From Chloroflexota bacterium (GTDB lineage: Bacteria; Chloroflexota; Dehalococcoidia; GIF9; UBA5629), in NCBI GenBank assembly GCA_026389675.1, contig JAPLHJ010000115.1, forward strand, positions 1 through 7,024: a DNA stretch of 7,024 nt, written 5' to 3'. Both the position numbers and the translations under genes were made by a program. Below, in pieces: positions 3,947 to 7,024 of this stretch. Under the pieces are notes generated by a model, which was not told the origin of the DNA, ran no database searches, and was given only the letters and a program-made list of their open reading frames with translations. How positions within the stretch are numbered: position 1 is the first letter of the stretch; every line of letters begins with the position of its first letter.

Positions 3947-6403
3947 CTATTCCTTGCCAAGGGCTTTCAATATCTTGCCTGGCGTTATGGGGAAATCATC
4001 CATCCAGACCCCGATGGCATTATAGACGGCGGGCGCCATAAGGCCGGGGATCACCGTGCCGATATCCTCGCCGACTCCGATGAGGCCGTACGGTCCGTAG
4101 CCCATACCGGTCTCAACCAGTATAGTGCTGACAGGGCCGAGGTCTTTCATGGTGGCTATCTTATAGTCGAGCAGGTTGCCGTTGAGTATCACGCCGGTTA
4201 CCGGGTCATGCACAACCTCTTCGAACTTGGCCCGGCTCACGCCCATGATGCTGCCGCCATACTGCTGTCCCTCGCAGCTCAGGCGGTTGATCACCTTGCC
4301 CACGTCATTAACGTTGACCACGCGCGTTACGAATATCTCGCCCGTCTCGGTGTCCACCTCGATCTCCATGAAGTGGGCCTGGCGGCAGAAGCGCGGCCTG
4401 GGGTTATGGGGGTTGTAGGCGCCATATTGCACGTGGTAGCTTGAGGCGAAGAGGGGCTCAGACCAGCCCACACGCGTGCCCAGGAATTCATCCGTGGCAC
4501 AGGGACCGCTCTCGCCGGCCAGCCTGACGAAGTCGTCTATGCTCATCCGTTTTGAGGGATTGGCTTTAACGAAGATGACGCCGTCCTTGATATCAAGCTC
4601 GTCCGGTTTGGTATTGGGGAAGGCCGCCTGAAAGCTGCCGCGCTGTGTGGGGGAGGATGGGCTGGTGGCGGACTCGAGTATCTTCTGCTTCAGGATGCGC
4701 GCTGCGTAGCGCACCGCCCAGCCGTTGACCGACATATTGGTCGAGGAATCCGGGGTCATCCTGTAGAAGCCGGCGTATTCATGCGGGTTATAATGCACGT
4801 TTTCGAGGAGCAGGCCGAGCTCATCGGCGGCTATCTGGCAATATGTGGCTTCAGCGTCGACCCCGTTGTCGGCTGCCATGGCCAGCAGCGTGGCTGAACC
4901 ATCCGTACGCTCAATGCGGATGGCGAACTCGCCGCTGCCGCAGGAGTCGTCCCATTCATGCGCCCAGGTGAAGCCGACGCCATGCATGCGGCCGTTGGGC
5001 AGTTTCCTCGCGCCCGGCTTGTGCCACGAAGCATCCCATTTGAACTCGGCCTTGCCTTTATCGATGCATTCTTTCAGGCTGTCTATGACCTGGAAACCAC
5101 GTTCTTTTTTCTCGTTATCGTCCCAATCCATGCCGTGTCCCATGCACCCGTCGTTTTTCAGCGCCAATTCAGTCGGGTCCATGCCGAGTTCGGCCGCCAC
5201 GCGGTCCAGTACCATGGTTTGGGTGAGCACCGGTGGGAGCATCTCGCAGCGCGTGGGCACCGTATGGCCCTTGTTGACCCAGATGGACTTGCTCTGTCCC
5301 CTCAGGTTGGGGATTCTGGTATTGTCATGTAGGTGCAGCACCGGGCTGAAAACCGGCCAGATGGCGTTAACGTGATAGAGGGTGGCTTCCACGGCCGTTA
5401 TGCTGCCATCTTCCTTGAAGCCCACCTTGACGAAGTAAGTCCCCTCGTCCATGGAGCCGCCGAAGAAGTCCTCCCTGCGGTTGAAGATGTATTTAACCGG
5501 CCTGCCGGCACGTTTGGAGGCCAGTGCGGCGCACCACAGCGGGCCGAGGTTCCAGTCTATCTGACACCAGCCGCCGAAGCTGGCGCCCTGGTAGGGGGAA
5601 TGGATGATTATCTTATTCATGGGTATGCCGCCAAACCATTCTGAAATGCGGCTTTTAGGCAGGTGCACCCGCTGGTGCTTCAGCCATACCTCGGGGCAAT
5701 CGCCGTTCCACCTCCATACACCGCAGGGACGTTCCGGCCCCACCCAGGTGTTGGCAGTGCGGTTGAACTTAAATTCAATGACCTTGTCCGCCTCGGCAAA
5801 ACCCTTCTTGATGTCTCCGTGTATCAGTTCATCATATGCGCCGCGGTTCCAGTGGTTGCCGTCTATATAGCGTTCAGGGAAGCTCAGCGGCGCGGATGGG
5901 TCGGAGGCGGCAACCGGATCGAGGTTAAACGGCCTCTCCTCCCACTCGATCTCTATAAGAGCAAGAGCCTGCTCGGCAATATCCTCGCTCTCGGCCGCCA
6001 CGGCTGCGCCGACCAATTCGCCCTCCATGTGCGCCGCGTCGGAGAGCGGCCGGTCCAGCCCGAAAAACCCCGCCGTCTTACCTATGATCTCGGCCTTCAT
6101 TACCTCGGGGTCATCGTAACGTACTACCTGTCGGACGCCGGGCAGCTTCTCCGCTTTGCTGGTGTCCATCTTCAGGATTTTGGCATGCGCGTAAGGTGAC
6201 ATGAGCAAGCGCATGTGCAGCATGCCGGGAAGCTGGATATCCATGGTGTAGTCGGCATGTCCCGAAGCCTTGGCCAGTCCGTCGATCCTTCGAGGGGCTT
6301 TTTGGCCTATATATTTATATTCCTTGAGCTGGTATTTGTCGGCATTCAGGTTGTCGAACATCTCCAGCATGCGGGCTGTCTGGTCTTCCTGATGCGTGCT
6401 CAT
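3947..6403 (-). CDS. Molybdopterin-binding large subunit of a xanthine dehydrogenase-family hydroxylase
   Basis: This 818-residue catalytic subunit (family usual about 750-800) holds the molybdopterin cofactor and the substrate site. The N-terminal a/b hammerhead domain spans about residues 38-160 (RRIDGLAKASGHADYTMDI). Cofactor-contact regions follow: QGASFGGW (272-279), RPVKYIFNRREDF (301-313), the GSGEF...ADNGVDAEAT stretch (489-520), EGQQYGGSIMG (711-721) and GVGED (776-780) with the expected catalytic Glu779. The usual GQG of the 512-520 loop is replaced by V-D-A, so this is a divergent branch. Residues 578-592 form a Ser/Pro/Thr-rich linker that looks inserted. The ATG at 6401-6403 is preceded by AGAGGAGG at 7 nt and overlaps the stop of the NuoF-like gene (ATGA), implying translational coupling. 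The Mo hydroxylase assignment is firm; the substrate (aromatic, heterocyclic, aldehyde or CoA ester) is unknown. Confidence 0.95.
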   Translation of the reverse strand: MSTHQEDQTARMLEMFDNLNADKYQLKEYKYIGQKAPRRIDGLAKASGHADYTMDIQLPGMLHMRLLMSPYAHAKILKMDTSKAEKLPGVRQVVRYDDPEVMKAEIIGKTAGFFGLDRPLSDAAHMEGELVGAAVAAESEDIAEQALALIEIEWEERPFNLDPVAASDPSAPLSFPERYIDGNHWNRGAYDELIHGDIKKGFAEADKVIEFKFNRTANTWVGPERPCGVWRWNGDCPEVWLKHQRVHLPKSRISEWFGGIPMNKIIIHSPYQGASFGGWCQIDWNLGPLWCAALASKRAGRPVKYIFNRREDFFGGSMDEGTYFVKVGFKEDGSITAVEATLYHVNAIWPVFSPVLHLHDNTRIPNLRGQSKSIWVNKGHTVPTRCEMLPPVLTQTMVLDRVAAELGMDPTELALKNDGCMGHGMDWDDNEKKERGFQVIDSLKECIDKGKAEFKWDASWHKPGARKLPNGRMHGVGFTWAHEWDDSCGSGEFAIRIERTDGSATLLAMAADNGVDAEATYCQIAADELGLLLENVHYNPHEYAGFYRMTPDSSTNMSVNGWAVRYAARILKQKILESATSPSSPTQRGSFQAAFPNTKPDELDIKDGVIFVKANPSKRMSIDDFVRLAGESGPCATDEFLGTRVGWSEPLFASSYHVQYGAYNPHNPRPRFCRQAHFMEIEVDTETGEIFVTRVVNVNDVGKVINRLSCEGQQYGGSIMGVSRAKFEEVVHDPVTGVILNGNLLDYKIATMKDLGPVSTILVETGMGYGPYGLIGVGEDIGTVIPGLMAPAVYNAIGVWMDDFPITPGKILKALGKE

Positions 6404-7024
6404 CTAATGCCCTCCTCTGATTTAAATAACTCGCCGCCGAGATAACTGCGCAGGAAGTGCGACTGATTTATCCTGTCTATATAATCGTTGTAAAAATAAC
6501 GCAGTGAATCCAGCACCGGCACTGCAGCGGCCTGTCCCAGGCCGCACAGGGATGAAACTGCCATGGCCCGGGCCAGGGCATCCAGTGAATTAATGTCACC
6601 TTCTTGTCCCTCTCCCCGCGCCAGCCTGCCGAATATCTCCAGCATCACCTCGGTGCCCTCCCGGCAGGGCGTGCATTTGCCGCAGGATTCATCGTTGAGG
6701 AAATGCATGTCATTTTGTACCACGTCGATGATATCGCGTCCCGAGTTGAGCGCCACGACCGCCCCGGAGCCCAGGTATGTCTCATGCGAGAGGGGCGTAT
6801 CCAGCATTGAGGCCGGCAGTAGGTTGCCCGTGGCGCCGCCTATCTGCACCGCCTTTAAATCATCAGCGCCGGCCAGTCCCACAACCAGCTCCCTGAGCGT
6901 GCTTCCCATCTCCAGTTCATATACTCCCGGCCTGCTGACGTCGCCGCTCACCGAGAAGACCTTGGTACCCTTGCTCCGGCCCGTCCCCATGGCGCTGAAC
7001 CAGGCTGCCCCGTTATTTATGATA
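6400..7024 (-). CDS. NuoF/HndC-like NADH-binding subunit, C-terminal part (5' truncated by window edge)
   Basis: The frame is open to the right edge and gives 208 residues of the C-terminal half of a 51-kDa flavoprotein subunit (NuoF, HoxF, HndC, BamH type). The stretch INNGAAWFSAMGT...KGTKVFSVSGDV is the family junction into the SLBB domain (RPGVYELEMGSTLRELV). It is followed by the N3-type [4Fe-4S] site ESCGKCTPCREGT (Cys114, 117, 120 of this fragment) with the fourth ligand Cys160 in SSLCGLGQAA. The FMN and NADH-binding half lies beyond the window. An internal ATG at 6988-6990 is not the start, because family sequence continues upstream. The C-terminus stops soon after RYFYNDYI and has no Cys, so the extra 2[4Fe-4S] ferredoxin domain of HndC-type proteins is missing. 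It overlaps the large-subunit start by 4 nt, suggesting it feeds electrons from the Mo hydroxylase to NAD(P) or the reverse. A NuoE-like gene may lie just upstream. Confidence 0.93.
   Translation of the reverse strand, partial: IINNGAAWFSAMGTGRSKGTKVFSVSGDVSRPGVYELEMGSTLRELVVGLAGADDLKAVQIGGATGNLLPASMLDTPLSHETYLGSGAVVALNSGRDIIDVVQNDMHFLNDESCGKCTPCREGTEVMLEIFGRLARGEGQEGDINSLDALARAMAVSSLCGLGQAAAVPVLDSLRYFYNDYIDRINQSHFLRSYLGGELFKSEEGIR

Overview
This window (roughly 57-58% G+C by eye) is almost entirely one leftward (minus-strand) gene cluster. It is built around a molybdenum hydroxylase of the xanthine dehydrogenase / 4-hydroxybenzoyl-CoA reductase family. The style suggests an anaerobic bacterium: three-subunit Mo hydroxylase with a Cys-rich FAD subunit, a NuoF/HndC-type diaphorase, and no oxygen-linked genes. 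Interspersed repeats with the core GTCATTGCGAG / GGATTGCTTCG are common in Dehalococcoidia (Chloroflexota) and some Desulfobacterota genomes. The lineage is a guess; no rRNA or marker gene is present.

Layout, in the direction of transcription (right to left): a NuoF-like NADH-binding subunit cut by the right edge (7024-6400); the large molybdopterin subunit (6403-3947), sharing an ATGA stop/start overlap with it; a repeat-filled gap; the small [2Fe-2S] subunit with an N-terminal C2H2 zinc-finger-like extension and a TTG start (3793-3206); the FAD subunit with an HcrB-like cysteine loop (3189-2209); a small membrane-anchored protein with an SCP2-like tail (2172-1801); a long inverted repeat; a MoaD/ThiS-like sulfur carrier ending in Gly-Gly (1678-1445); a third repeat cluster with a 27-nt tandem repeat; a YfcE-type metallophosphoesterase (1255-674); and a gamma-class carbonic anhydrase-like protein (600-97). 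At the left edge, the tail of a plus-strand gene converges on the carbonic anhydrase gene and their stop codons overlap.

Working model (inference): a substrate is hydroxylated, or reductively dehydroxylated, at the Mo cofactor of the large subunit. Electrons pass through two [2Fe-2S] clusters to FAD, and possibly an extra [4Fe-4S] cluster in the FAD subunit, then to the NuoF-like subunit and NAD(P). The MoaD-like protein could supply cofactor sulfur. The substrate cannot be read from the sequence. The phosphoesterase and carbonic anhydrase-like genes look like general housekeeping genes downstream.

The most notable points are the NuoF-Mo hydroxylase coupling, the zinc-finger-like extension on the [2Fe-2S] subunit, the extra Fe-S loop in the FAD subunit, the divergent Mo-cofactor loop in the large subunit, and three related repeats that each begin within about 20 nt of a stop codon. 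No intergenic stretch exceeds 300 bases.
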